Below, piece after piece: positions 16,887 to 27,091 of a stretch of DNA of 64,000 bases. Made by a program: the position numbers and the translations under genes. Every line of letters begins with the position of its first letter. The first letter of the stretch is position 1. Source of the stretch: Blastocatellia bacterium (GTDB lineage: Bacteria > Acidobacteriota > Blastocatellia > Chloracidobacteriales > Chloracidobacteriaceae); contig JAIBAN010000008.1 of NCBI GenBank assembly GCA_019695185.1, positions 62,001-126,000 on the forward strand, read 5' to 3'. Under the pieces are notes generated by a model that had not been told where the DNA came from, searched no databases, and saw only the letters and a program-made list of their open reading frames with translations.

Positions 16887-19800
16887 TCAAAGCGTTCCGG
16901 CCAATGCCGACAGAAGCTCTTTATGTAAGACGGCCACGGTTTGCCAGCGGTCTGCCGGGTTTTTGCAAAGGCACTTTTCAATCACGGCTCCCAACCGACG
17001 GGAGACGGCATCTTCCGTCGGAAAATGATATTCACCGTAGAGTGTTTCCTGGAGCAATCCAGTGTAGGTTTGGCTGGTAAAAGGTCGTTTCCCGGTGAAC
17101 ATTTCAGCCATCAGCACACCCAAAGCAAAAATATCGCTCCGGGCATCCACCGGGTCCCCGACCATTTGTTCGGGTGCCATATAGCCAAAGGTGCCCATTA
17201 TCATCCCCGGTGCAGTCAAACTCTCCAATTTGTCCACCTCCAGAGGTTGCAGCCGGGCCAGCCCAAAATCGAGGATTTTGACGGTGGCACCTGATTTTCC
17301 ACTTGGCACCACCAGAATATTTTCCGGCTTCAAATCCCGATGCACCACCCCGGCTTCATGGGCTTGCTGGATTGCTTCCAGCAGGGGCCGAAGGTACCCG
17401 GTGGCTTCGTTGCAGGCCAATTTTCCCTGCTGTTTGAGCACCTCCCGGAGTGTGCTCCCGGCAACATATTCCATCACCAGAAAGGCAATTTCCGGGCTGA
17501 TGTGGCCAAAATCAAAGACGGTTACAATTCCCGGATGACTAAGCCGCGCGGCTGCTCGTGCCTCACGTTCAAAGCGCCGCAAAATGCCAGGGTCGTTCCC
17601 TATCCGGTTGATGAGGATTTTGAGCGCCACCCGCCGCCCCAGCCGCAGGTCGGTGGCTTCATAGACCGCCCCCATGCCACCTTTCCCCAGTAATCGTTCA
17701 AGCCGGTACTTCCCTTCCACCACCCGTTCCACCGGAAGCGTTATTTTGAGTTCGGCCCGGTCGGTGGGACAGTGGGTGAGAACCGCATCAAAACAAGTTC
17801 CGCACAGTGGGCATTCCCGAAAAACCGCGATGTTCTGTTCCGCCAGCCGGGTCACCATGTCGCGTTTGGCCTGTTCCTCGGCATTGACCTGCCCTCGAAG
17901 TCGAATGATTTCATGCACGACTCCCATCTGTTGAATGGCTGCTGCCAGCAAACGCCGGTCGGTGGAGGAATAGGGTTCCTCCGATTTTTTTTCCCCCAGC
18001 AGGACCAGCCCCGTCAGATGATTGTCAGGATTCATCATGGGAAACAGCAGGCGGGCTTCCAGTTCCCCCAGCCAGTTCCGTTCAGCTTGGGGAACATGTT
18101 CGAGCATCACGGTTGAAACTTCGACCGGGGCCGCCATCCGTTCAACCAGACGCAGCAACGGCGAATGCTCCTCCAGCGTCAGGGGTCTGCCGGAACCGTC
18201 GCTGGAAAACCCCAACGTCAAATCTCTGGTTTGGAATCCTCGGAAAAAAATCAGCAGCCGTTTGGGGTGGAGCGTGGTTTCAATCGTGCGATTGACCAGC
18301 CGGGCAATGTCAGCCATTGAATCCAGCCGTTGAATGTCTTCGACCAATTCCACCAGCTTCTGCTCCCGGTCATAGGAAGCCCGAAAGAAACGTCGGTCAA
18401 TCCATTGCAATAACGTAGTCTGAAAAAACAAACTGAAGCCCGTCACCGCCAGCAGCACCGGGTACACCGGATTTTGCGTCAGAATCTCCGCCACTGTCCG
18501 GTGTGGATTGGTCATGACACTGGCCGCCAGGCCCAGAACCGGCAAAAACAGCAGCATCCGCAATGAATTCCGGGCCAGCAGATACTTGACTCCCTGTCGG
18601 ATGACCACCGTCAGGTCAAACAGCCGGCGGGTTCGAATCAGATACACCAGCGTCAACGGAACCACCAGCACAAACATGCCTCCGGCATGCAACAGCCTGA
18701 AACCCCATCGCTCGGCCCCGACATAAAAGAAAGTTTGTGCCAACAGAAACGGAATTGCGGCAATGGCCACACTGAACATCAGCCATTTAATCCGCCGATG
18801 TTCGTCCGGGTTGCGAACCAACCGGAAATTCCGCAGGATGACCGCCAGTATGGAAAGAATCCCGACCGGTTGATACAACCCCAGGTAACGGCTGACCATT
18901 TCCCGTAACGGCAGCGTGTCAAGATAGAAACCGACTTTTTCAGCAGCACTGATTCCCGTCACCCCAAAATCCAGCCACCCCCCAAAGGCTGCCAGGGCCA
19001 ATGCCCAGAAATACAGCAGCAACCCCAACCCTGACCAAAACCGCCGGGGCGGGACACTCGTGGCAAAACGATAACAAATGTGAAAGTTGAGCGCGGTTTC
19101 AAACCATGTGACGGCATTTAACAGGCGGCACGCTGCCAAATCCATTCCTTGTAAGAAAACCGCAACGTTGGCAAAACAATTTTGAGCCTGCGTCAAAGCA
19201 ATCAGGAATAAAGCCAGCGTGACCAGTTGCGGCAAGGGTTCGGCAGGTTTGAAAAGTCCGACCAACAACGCGCACGCGGTACAGATGGCACCCACTGCGA
19301 GCAAAATCCACAGGGGCCAAATCGGACGGTTTGCCGGGCCTAACGTCGCATTCAAAGTATATTCAACAATCCGCTCACTCCGTTCCACCCGCACCCTGTA
19401 GGAACCGCCCCCCGGATGGAGAAGCTGATGAACCCCTCGCCCCAGCCTTCCATAGCGGGTATCGTCCTCCAGGGCCAAGAGCCTGTCTCCCGGCTGGAGC
19501 TTCCCGGCTGCCGGTCCTTGCGGATTGACTTCCGCAACGTACCAGCCTTCGGCCCGACTGGTTTGGGTCCAACCATAATCCAGGCTGCGGCCACCGAATT
19601 TGTTGAGCACCAATCCAGCCCACCCAAGCACCACCAGAGTTCCCACCGCAAGTGTGACTGTCACCCAGACAAAAGGCTGGATAGGACGCGGCCGGGGCTC
19701 CAACACCGACTCCTGCAAAGCTGGAGATGGTCCCCCCCAGGTTTGCGTGGGAACTTCAGTTCTGGCTGGCGCATTTTGATTGGGACCGGTGGAAACCGGT

Positions 19801-20030
19801 ACGGGAGGCCGGGACCGGTTCCGGGCCAGCCAACCGGCGGCCAAGTCTCCCGGTGGTGTGTCAAGAAACGAATCGGCAGCCGCATCGCTTTCCAACAAAG
19901 CCAACACTTCGGCTTTCAGTTCAGCATCTGAACCGCATTCACGCTCCACCCAAGGCAATCGTTCACCCGAGGGCAATTCCAATGCAGCATGATAAAGCTG
20001 TTCAATCCGGTTCCAGCGTTCAGGAGTCAT
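16887..20030 (-). CDS. Large membrane Ser/Thr protein kinase with PDZ-like, GAF-like and zinc-finger parts
   Basis: A 1047-residue protein. The N-terminus (MTPERWNRIEQLYHAALELP) is the leader typical of kinases paired with ECF sigma factors. A PDZ-like segment lies at about 160-215 (GWYVAEVNPQGPAAGKLQPG), flanked by many transmembrane helices to about 520. A GAF-like region follows at about 550-720, then a four-Cys zinc motif (CPLCGTCFDAVLTHC). A complete Pkn2/PknB-type kinase domain takes the last 275 residues, with LLGKGGMGAVYE, VVHRDLKPENIL and DFGLA motifs all intact. Its start overlaps the sigma-factor stop by 4 bp (ATGA), implying coupled translation. It probably relays an envelope signal. 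Confidence 0.92.
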   Translation of the reverse strand: MTPERWNRIEQLYHAALELPSGERLPWVERECGSDAELKAEVLALLESDAAADSFLDTPPGDLAAGWLARNRSRPPVPVSTGPNQNAPARTEVPTQTWGGPSPALQESVLEPRPRPIQPFVWVTVTLAVGTLVVLGWAGLVLNKFGGRSLDYGWTQTSRAEGWYVAEVNPQGPAAGKLQPGDRLLALEDDTRYGRLGRGVHQLLHPGGGSYRVRVERSERIVEYTLNATLGPANRPIWPLWILLAVGAICTACALLVGLFKPAEPLPQLVTLALFLIALTQAQNCFANVAVFLQGMDLAACRLLNAVTWFETALNFHICYRFATSVPPRRFWSGLGLLLYFWALALAAFGGWLDFGVTGISAAEKVGFYLDTLPLREMVSRYLGLYQPVGILSILAVILRNFRLVRNPDEHRRIKWLMFSVAIAAIPFLLAQTFFYVGAERWGFRLLHAGGMFVLVVPLTLVYLIRTRRLFDLTVVIRQGVKYLLARNSLRMLLFLPVLGLAASVMTNPHRTVAEILTQNPVYPVLLAVTGFSLFFQTTLLQWIDRRFFRASYDREQKLVELVEDIQRLDSMADIARLVNRTIETTLHPKRLLIFFRGFQTRDLTLGFSSDGSGRPLTLEEHSPLLRLVERMAAPVEVSTVMLEHVPQAERNWLGELEARLLFPMMNPDNHLTGLVLLGEKKSEEPYSSTDRRLLAAAIQQMGVVHEIIRLRGQVNAEEQAKRDMVTRLAEQNIAVFRECPLCGTCFDAVLTHCPTDRAELKITLPVERVVEGKYRLERLLGKGGMGAVYEATDLRLGRRVALKILINRIGNDPGILRRFEREARAAARLSHPGIVTVFDFGHISPEIAFLVMEYVAGSTLREVLKQQGKLACNEATGYLRPLLEAIQQAHEAGVVHRDLKPENILVVPSGKSGATVKILDFGLARLQPLEVDKLESLTAPGMIMGTFGYMAPEQMVGDPVDARSDIFALGVLMAEMFTGKRPFTSQTYTGLLQETLYGEYHFPTEDAVSRRLGAVIEKCLCKNPADRWQTVAVLHKELLSALAGTL

Positions 20031-20593
20031 GGTCGGGAAAGTTCCTTGTGCAACCAGGCTTTCGCCAACCGAAAATCCCGCTTGACGGTTTCCGCCGAGA
20101 CACCCAGAACCTCAGCCGCTTCCTCCAGACTGAGGCCGCCAAAATAGCGCAACTCCACCACCTGAGCCTTGCGTGGGTCAAACTCGGCCAGGGCTTGCAA
20201 GGCATCATCAAGGGCGACGATTTCCTCTGCGCGCTCACACGACACAATCGCGGCGTCTTCCAATGCCACCAGATGGGCACCACCACCACGTTTTTCAACG
20301 TTGCGGGAACGGGCGTAATCCACCAGCACATGGCGCATGGCCTGTGCTGCCACCGCAAAAAAATGGGACCGGTTAGCCCATTGTTTGTCAGGATTCCCAA
20401 GCAGTTTCAAATAGGCTTCATGAATCAACGCGGTGGTTTGAAGCGTGTTTCCCTGCCCCTGACGGTCCATATAGCGTTTGGCCATGGAATGCAACTCGCC
20501 GTAAATCAAAGGCAGCAAGCGGTCCAGCGCCGAACGGTCGCCGGCGCTCCAGGCCATCAATAAAGCTGTTACGTTGAGCGGGTCAGCGGGCAT
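20027..20593 (-). CDS. ECF sigma factor, kinase-linked type
   Basis: An RNA polymerase sigma-70 factor of the ECF family (188 residues), close to the TIGR02999 group by its leader and region 2 (LQTTALIHEAYLKLL, HFFAVAAQAMRHVLVDYARS). Region 4 carries a helix-turn-helix (GGLSLEEAAEVLGVSAETVK). In this group the partner is commonly a Ser/Thr kinase rather than a membrane anti-sigma factor, and here the next gene, overlapping by 4 bp, is such a kinase. It is inferred that phosphorylation or direct interaction controls its activity. The target promoters are unknown. Confidence 0.93.
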   Translation of the reverse strand: MPADPLNVTALLMAWSAGDRSALDRLLPLIYGELHSMAKRYMDRQGQGNTLQTTALIHEAYLKLLGNPDKQWANRSHFFAVAAQAMRHVLVDYARSRNVEKRGGGAHLVALEDAAIVSCERAEEIVALDDALQALAEFDPRKAQVVELRYFGGLSLEEAAEVLGVSAETVKRDFRLAKAWLHKELSRP

Positions 20594-20838
20594 GAGAAAT
20601 CACCAGGCAAAGCCGGTCTGGCCTGCATTTGAACCGATGTGATTGTTGCGGTGGGGCAAATTATACCCGCCGGCTCCGGTTCTGCCCAACGTCAAATAAA
20701 AATTTTTCCACCCCCTTACCTCCTTTGCCCGCAAACCTCGTTTTCCCAGGCAGGGGAAGTTTTTTCAGATCGACTTTCCCACCCAATACCGGATTTCACC
20801 AATTCAAAACCTGGTTTTTACTATTGAGGAGCCCCCCT

Positions 20839-23800
20839 ATGCTTTGGTCCCGCTTTCAATCCGTTTTCCTGTTGTTCGTCGTGCTGGCCGGCGGTTTGAC
20901 CCTGACGAGGGTCACGTCACTGGTTTCCTCCGATACCGCCCAGGTCCCGGCGCGGCGCGAAGCCCTGCGACTCGCGCCAAACTCCACCCCGCCGGAAATC
21001 AGGGACATTTCCAAAGCCAAACTTCAGGATGAGTTTGGCAAACTGCCGCTCCGGTTTGAGCAAAACCACGGCCAAACCGACCCACGGGTAAAATTCATTG
21101 CCAAGGGCGCGGGCTACGGAATGTTTTTGACCGACCGGGGAGCGGTGCTTTCCTTCAATCAGGGTTCAGGGGCCGGAATGCACGCAACTGAAGCAAGAAA
21201 CGCAACCATCAAGGTGGAATTTGTGGACGGAAACCAGTCCGCGCCCATTGAAGGTTTGGAACGGCTCGAAACCCGCTCCAATTACTTTACCGGGAATGAC
21301 CCGGCCAAGTGGCGGACGGATGTCCCCAACTTTGGCCGGGTCCGGTACCGCGCGGTTTATCCGGGGGTGGATGCGGTGTTTTACGGCAATCAAGGCAAGC
21401 TGGAATATGATTTTGTGGTCCAGCCGGGAGCGGATGCCGGTTGCATCAAACTCCGTTTTGACGGTGCGGAAGCCGTCCGGACGGATGAAACCGGCAACCT
21501 GGTCCTGAGCCTGCCCAACGGCGGCACGCTCCGCCAGCACAAACCCGTGATTTACCAGGAACGCAACGGTACCCGAACGGCGGTTTCCGGGGTTTATCAA
21601 CTCTTGGAACCCAAATCGCAAATCGCAAATCGCAAATCGCAAATGGTTGGCTTTGCCCTGGGTTCCCATGACCCCACGCTGCCACTGGTGATTGACCCGG
21701 TGCTGGAATTCGGCACCTTTCTGGGCGGGGCGGGCCTTGATGTGGCAATTGATCTGGCCGTGGATGGAACGGGGGCGGCCTATGTCACCGGGTTCACGAC
21801 CTCCAATGATTTTCCGCTGGCGGCCCCGTTGCAAAACACCAACGGCGGCAGAGCCGCTTTTGTGACCAAGCTCAACCCGGCGGGCACCGCCTTGATCTAT
21901 AGCACCTATCTGGGCGGCCCGGCTGCTACCCAAGGGGTGGAAATTGCCGTGGACCCAAGCGGCGCGGCCTATCTGACGGGTGAAACGAATAGTGACAGTT
22001 TCCCCTTGGTGAACCCAATCCAGGGAACCTTCGGCGGAGCTTCGGACGCGTTTGTCAGCAAGTTGGCCCCGGCCGGCAATACGCTGGTCTACAGCACCTA
22101 TCTGGGTGGGGAAGATGCGGATGCGCCCGGTGGAATCGTCCTGGACGCCGCCGGAGCGGTCTATGTCGCGGGTCGGACTTTTTCCACCGCCTTTCCCACC
22201 GTGGGAGCCATCCAGGGAAGCAATGCCGGAGGCACCGATGGGTTTTTGACCAAAATCAATCCGGGTGGGACGGCCATCGGCTACTCGACCTATCTGGGCG
22301 GAGAGAACGAAGACTACCTCTCTGGGGTGGCGGTGGACCCAAGCGGCGCGGCCTATGTTTGTGGCGAGACCGCTTCAGGAAACTACCCGACCACCGGCGG
22401 GGCCTTCCAAATCACCTTTGGGGGCTCCTTTGACGGAGTGGTAACCAAGGTCAACCCCGCCGGAACCGCGCTCCAGTTTTCGACCTTTTTGGGAGGCGGC
22501 AATGATGAGCGAGCCTTTGGTCTGGCGGTGGACGGCGGCGGAGCGGTGGTGGTGACCGGCACGACCTTGAGCAACGATTTTCCGCTCCAAAACCCCTTGC
22601 AGGGAACCTTCGGCGGAAATCAGGACGCCTTTGTCGCCAAGCTGACCGCCGGCGGAACCGGTTTGGTTTTTTCCACCTTCCTGGGCGGGGCCAGCGAAGA
22701 CGTGGGCAACCGGGTGGTGCTGGATGCAGGTGGTGACATCTTTTTCTGCGGTTATTCAGATTCTCCGAATTTTCCCCTCGTCAACCCGCTGCAACCCTTT
22801 GAACCAGGGAGCGGCACCAACGGAGTGGCGGTTCGGATGAACGCCGCCGGCAGCGCCCTGCAATTTTCAACCTTTCTCAGCGGAGCGAACTTGGATTCCT
22901 GCATCGCCCTGGCCCTGGCCAACAACCGGTTGTATCTGGCCGGTTATACCTACTCGACCGATTTTCCCGTCCAGGCCGGTTTATTTCCGCCCAACGGGGT
23001 TTCCTTTAGCTCCTTTGATGCTTTTTTGGCCCGCCTCTCGCTCTGCGAAGTGAATGCAACCGCCGGCGGGCCGGTGGCCATGTGTCCGAACAGTACCACG
23101 CTGCCGCTGGGAGGAAACACGCCCGGACCCAATGAGACCGGCCAGTGGAGCATTTTCACTCCCGGCGTGACGGGGAATTTCCTGCCGAGCCCAAATACCC
23201 CGAACGCGGTGTTTCAACATACCGGTGGAACCGGTCCATTCCGGTTGCGCTGGCGCGTCACCAGCACCACGGCCGGATGCGGCAGCGAAACCCTGGTTCC
23301 GGTGACACTCACGGCCCCGCCCACCGCTTTTGCCATGACCGGCGGAGGAACCCTCTGTTTTGGCGACCCTGGTTTGGCCGTGGGTCTGGCCGGTTCGCAA
23401 ACCGGCGTCAATTATCAACTCTTGCTCAACGGCACGCCCGTTGGAGCGCCGGTGCCCGGCACGGGGAACGCCATCAGTTTTGGGTTGCAAACCGGGGAGG
23501 GCACCTACACGGCCAGCGGAACCTCGGCCAGCGGCACGGGTTGCGCCACCGCCATGACCGGCAGCGCCGCGATTGAGCTTTACCCCATGTTGTTCACGGT
23601 GGGCGGCGGGGGAACCCGGTGCGCCAACGAGACCACCGCCTTTCCCATCACTCTTTCCGGCTCGCAAACCTCGCGCCCAACGGCTTACTTTTTGTTACGG
23701 GATGGAACCCCCACCGGGCTGACGCTTTTTGGAACCGGAGGACCGCTCACTTTTGCCCCTCAAGTCCAGCCGGGCGTGTACACGATTCGGGCGGTGGACA

Positions 23801-26664
23801 ACTTCACGGCGGCCTGTCCGCGCCTGATGACCGGCAGTGCCACGATTGCGGAAGTTCCGCTGCCGGCCGCTTTTGCCATGACCGGGGGCGGCCCGCTGCC
23901 GCTCGGCGGAGGCAGCCTGATGGTTGGGCTGGGTGGGTCGGAAACCGGTGTCAGTTACCAGTTGCTGCGCAACGGCACCCCGACTGGAACGCCGGTGAAC
24001 GGAACCGGGGCAGCCATTTCCTTTGGGGCGCAAAGCCTGCCGGGAACCTACACCGCCGTCGGAACCACCCTCACGGGAGGCTGCCAAACGGTCATGACGG
24101 GGGCCGCCTTGGTGAGCAGCTCGCTCCAGGTGACCAACGGCAACGACGCCGGGGCGGGGTCGCTCCGGGATACGATGGCCGCCGCCGGTGGTGGGGATGT
24201 GATTGTTTTTGCACCGGGCGTGACGACTGTTACCCTGACTTCGGGTGAACTGGTGGTGGACAAAAACCTGACCATTGACGGCGGCAGCACCGGGGTCATG
24301 GTGACACGCGCCGGCGGCGCGCCGAATTTTCGCATTTTCCGGATCACGAATGCCTCGGTCAGCCTTCGGTACCTGACCATCAGCAATGGAACATTGGGTG
24401 AAGGAGCAGTCGGCGCGGCAATCTTTGCTTCCGGTCCCTTGACCTCATTGTCCCTGAAGGGGTGTCGTGTCACCGCTAATACCGCCTATCGAAACGGAGG
24501 TATTGTCTTTAGCGGAGTTGGACTGACGGTCCAGGATTGCACGTTTTCCAACAACAGCACGCTGAATCCGGATGGCGACGGGGCAGGCGCGCTGGACCTG
24601 TTCGCTTCGGGAACCCTCACCATCAGCAACAGCACCTTCTTTCAAAATGTCGGGGGCAATACCGCCATCATCATAAACCGGGGGGTGGGGGCTCTGACAA
24701 ATTGCACGATTGACAACAATCAAGGCACCAACGGCGGGGCGCTGTTTGTGGCCCAGGGAAACGTCACCCTGCTTCACTGCACGGTGACCGACAATCGGGC
24801 CACGGACGCGCCGAACGGCGGTATTGGGGTGGGCTTTGCCGTGACCGTCAACCTCAAAAACAGCCTTGTTTTTAACAATTCAGGCAATAATGGAGCAACT
24901 CCGGGCGACCTGGGGGGTTCCATCACCTCGCAGGGGTACAATTTCATCGGCACCACCAGCGGCGCGACCATTACCCCCTTGCCCAGCGACCGCATCGGGG
25001 TGGACCCGCTGCTGGGCCCCCTGGTCAACAACGGCGGGCCAACCTTGACCCGTGCGTTACTGCCAGGGAGCCCGGCCATCAACCCGACCCAGGGTGGAGT
25101 TCCCGCCGGCGGCGCGCCGGCCACCGACCAACGCGGTGTGTTGCGCGACGCGCAACCCGACAGCGGGGCGTATGAAGCCATCCCGCCCACCACCATCACC
25201 CGGCTGGGAGCCGCCACCGTCTGCGCCGGCGCGGTGCAGTGGCGCGTGACATTCCCCCAACCCACCAGCGGGTTGAGCAGCGCCAATCTGAGTCTGCTGC
25301 CGGTTGGCGTGACGGGTGCCACCCTCACGAGCGTGACGCCCAACGGCCCGCCGCCCACGGTCAACTGGACGGTCACCGCCGGCACGGGAACGGGTGGTGG
25401 CGGCACCCTGGGATTACAACTGACCAACCTGACCGGGCTGTTTCCGGCCCCGGCGGACACCTTACCCGTGACCGGTGAAACGTACACTATCAACGCCTTG
25501 CCGGGTTTGTTTGCCGTCACCGGCGGCGGCAGTTATTGCAGCGGCGGCGCGGGTGTGGCCCTGGGTCTGGCTGGTTCGCAAACCGGGGTCACCTACCAAT
25601 TGCTGTTGAACGGCGTCACGCTCATCGGGACTCCGCTGGCCGGAACCGGCGCGGCGCTCACCTTTGGAAATCAGACGCTGGCGGGAACCTATACCGTCCG
25701 GGCCGCCAACGTGGTCACCGGATGTCAGACAACCATGACCGGCAGTGCAACGGTTTCCCTGCAAGCCTGCGGCTTGCTCAATTTCATCCTGGTGGCTGAT
25801 ACCTTCAATAACCGGATTCAGAAGTATGAAAACGGTTCCTGGAGCGTGATTCCGACACCGGCACTCAACCTGCCCGAAGCGGTGGCCTGCGATTCCACAG
25901 GACAAACCGTCTATGTGGCCGACACCGGCAACAACAAGGTGATTTACACCCAAAACGGCGGCACGACCTGGAATGATTTGACGTCACCCGGTCAGGTTTC
26001 CGGCCCGCAAGGACTGGCGCTGGATGGCAGCGGCAATCTGTATCTGGCTGATACGAATGGCAACCGGGTGCTGCGGTTCACGGGCGGGATGCCTTCTGCG
26101 ACGCCGCTGGTGCTGGCGGGTCCCGGTTCGGGCCTGGGTCAGGTGACCGGGCCACGGGGGCTGGCGTTCGGCGGGAACAACCGGCTTTACATTGCCGACC
26201 GGGGCAACAACCGGATTCTCATGATTCCCAATGCCAACGGCACGCCTGGAGCCTCGGTCCAAATTGCCGGAAAAGGGTCAGGGTCACTTCCCTTTGGGCA
26301 GGTGCTGGCACCGGAGAGCGTGGCCCTGGATAGCGCCGGCAACCTCTATGTGGCGGATACCGGCAATAATCGCGTCATCCGCTTTGCCAACGGCAATGGC
26401 GGCGGCGCAACCGTTCTTTGCACCATCAGTGGAAATCTCATCGCCCCGCCACTCGGCCAGGTACGCGGCGCGGAGGGTGTCACCGTTGCCACCGGAACCT
26501 TGCTGGGCGGAGTCGCCAACAGTTCCGCCCTGATTGTGGCCGATACCCAAAACCAGCGCATCCAGGGAACAATTCTGGGTTCGGGAACCTGGACCCTGGT
26601 GGGAACTCCCAACGGCAACGGCTCTGCCCCAGGACAGTTCCGTAGCCCCGGCAAACTGCGGTAA
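20839..26664 (+). CDS. Giant secreted mosaic protein: SBBP repeats, Ig-like modules, beta-helix, NHL propeller
   Basis: A 1941-residue secreted protein. The ATG at 20839 is chosen because GAGGAG lies just upstream and it starts a signal peptide (FQSVFLLFVVLAGGLTL). In order: a DUF7948-like domain (LPLRFEQNHGQTDPRVKFIA); about nine SBBP beta-propeller repeats at nt 21700-23035 (pattern STYLGGxxxD...AAYVTGFT); three Ig-like modules at 23310-24100 with the ending TMTGSA/AMTGSA; a right-handed beta-helix of the choice-of-anchor Q type at 24125-25170; a fourth copy of the Ig-like module at 25500-25760; and an NHL-repeat propeller at 25780-26660 (VADTGNNRVIRF). Function is unknown; surface adhesion or binding is plausible. 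A heptamer array is embedded in the coding sequence. Confidence 0.88.
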   Translation: MLWSRFQSVFLLFVVLAGGLTLTRVTSLVSSDTAQVPARREALRLAPNSTPPEIRDISKAKLQDEFGKLPLRFEQNHGQTDPRVKFIAKGAGYGMFLTDRGAVLSFNQGSGAGMHATEARNATIKVEFVDGNQSAPIEGLERLETRSNYFTGNDPAKWRTDVPNFGRVRYRAVYPGVDAVFYGNQGKLEYDFVVQPGADAGCIKLRFDGAEAVRTDETGNLVLSLPNGGTLRQHKPVIYQERNGTRTAVSGVYQLLEPKSQIANRKSQMVGFALGSHDPTLPLVIDPVLEFGTFLGGAGLDVAIDLAVDGTGAAYVTGFTTSNDFPLAAPLQNTNGGRAAFVTKLNPAGTALIYSTYLGGPAATQGVEIAVDPSGAAYLTGETNSDSFPLVNPIQGTFGGASDAFVSKLAPAGNTLVYSTYLGGEDADAPGGIVLDAAGAVYVAGRTFSTAFPTVGAIQGSNAGGTDGFLTKINPGGTAIGYSTYLGGENEDYLSGVAVDPSGAAYVCGETASGNYPTTGGAFQITFGGSFDGVVTKVNPAGTALQFSTFLGGGNDERAFGLAVDGGGAVVVTGTTLSNDFPLQNPLQGTFGGNQDAFVAKLTAGGTGLVFSTFLGGASEDVGNRVVLDAGGDIFFCGYSDSPNFPLVNPLQPFEPGSGTNGVAVRMNAAGSALQFSTFLSGANLDSCIALALANNRLYLAGYTYSTDFPVQAGLFPPNGVSFSSFDAFLARLSLCEVNATAGGPVAMCPNSTTLPLGGNTPGPNETGQWSIFTPGVTGNFLPSPNTPNAVFQHTGGTGPFRLRWRVTSTTAGCGSETLVPVTLTAPPTAFAMTGGGTLCFGDPGLAVGLAGSQTGVNYQLLLNGTPVGAPVPGTGNAISFGLQTGEGTYTASGTSASGTGCATAMTGSAAIELYPMLFTVGGGGTRCANETTAFPITLSGSQTSRPTAYFLLRDGTPTGLTLFGTGGPLTFAPQVQPGVYTIRAVDNFTAACPRLMTGSATIAEVPLPAAFAMTGGGPLPLGGGSLMVGLGGSETGVSYQLLRNGTPTGTPVNGTGAAISFGAQSLPGTYTAVGTTLTGGCQTVMTGAALVSSSLQVTNGNDAGAGSLRDTMAAAGGGDVIVFAPGVTTVTLTSGELVVDKNLTIDGGSTGVMVTRAGGAPNFRIFRITNASVSLRYLTISNGTLGEGAVGAAIFASGPLTSLSLKGCRVTANTAYRNGGIVFSGVGLTVQDCTFSNNSTLNPDGDGAGALDLFASGTLTISNSTFFQNVGGNTAIIINRGVGALTNCTIDNNQGTNGGALFVAQGNVTLLHCTVTDNRATDAPNGGIGVGFAVTVNLKNSLVFNNSGNNGATPGDLGGSITSQGYNFIGTTSGATITPLPSDRIGVDPLLGPLVNNGGPTLTRALLPGSPAINPTQGGVPAGGAPATDQRGVLRDAQPDSGAYEAIPPTTITRLGAATVCAGAVQWRVTFPQPTSGLSSANLSLLPVGVTGATLTSVTPNGPPPTVNWTVTAGTGTGGGGTLGLQLTNLTGLFPAPADTLPVTGETYTINALPGLFAVTGGGSYCSGGAGVALGLAGSQTGVTYQLLLNGVTLIGTPLAGTGAALTFGNQTLAGTYTVRAANVVTGCQTTMTGSATVSLQACGLLNFILVADTFNNRIQKYENGSWSVIPTPALNLPEAVACDSTGQTVYVADTGNNKVIYTQNGGTTWNDLTSPGQVSGPQGLALDGSGNLYLADTNGNRVLRFTGGMPSATPLVLAGPGSGLGQVTGPRGLAFGGNNRLYIADRGNNRILMIPNANGTPGASVQIAGKGSGSLPFGQVLAPESVALDSAGNLYVADTGNNRVIRFANGNGGGATVLCTISGNLIAPPLGQVRGAEGVTVATGTLLGGVANSSALIVADTQNQRIQGTILGSGTWTLVGTPNGNGSAPGQFRSPGKLR
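21613..21646 (+). repeat. Heptamer array inside a coding sequence
   Basis: Four tandem copies of AAATCGC plus a partial one, read in frame as PKSQIANRKSQM, interrupt the DUF7948-like domain of the giant secreted protein. Three units make 21 bp, so loss or gain in threes keeps frame. Confidence 0.9.
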
Positions 26665-26780
26665 ACGGGAATTTCCACCACAAAGAAACAAGGCGAAGCG
26701 GCTGCACTTTTTTCCGTGTGCTTGCACACAGTTCCAATCATTGATTGCTGACGCGGCCTGTTTACCAGCTTGGTGGCTGT

Positions 26781-26938
26781 GTTTTGAGCCTGCAACGCAG
26801 GCGGCAGACAGTAGGCCCCGGTGAAGCGTAGCGCAACCAGGGGGAGGCGGGGTTACCAGCATTGGACCGTTTCCCCGCAATGTGCCCCACAATTGCACTG
26901 TGGGCTACAGTCTGTCGCCCGCGTTGCAGGCTCAAAAC
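26781..26938. repeat. MITE-like element of a second type
   Basis: About 158 bp bounded by imperfect inverted repeats of about 34 bp (left begins GTTTTGAGCCTGCAACGC, right ends GCGTTGCAGGCTCAAAAC). The interior has a second G/C-rich segment (GCCCCGGTGAAGCGTAGCGC). It is non-coding and present once here. Confidence 0.8.
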
Positions 26939-27035
26939 ATACCAAACTTCATGACTTGGCAACCCAGGACCAGCCCTCAACCCTTCGTCCTATTCTCGCC
27001 TGAAACTTCATGCGTGGTCGGCGCACCGCCAACAA

Positions 27036-27075
27036 TGAAAAGAGGCTCAGTCCTCAGTCCTCAGTCCTCTTTTCA
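27036..27075. repeat. CTCAGTC heptamer array in a hairpin loop
   Basis: A perfect 10-bp inverted repeat (TGAAAAGAGG with CCTCTTTTCA) encloses three tandem copies of CTCAGTC. The same heptamer occurs four times at 42706-42733 and in the terminator at 8859-8896. Confidence 0.88.
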
Positions 27076-27091
27076 CGTCAGACCTCATGCG

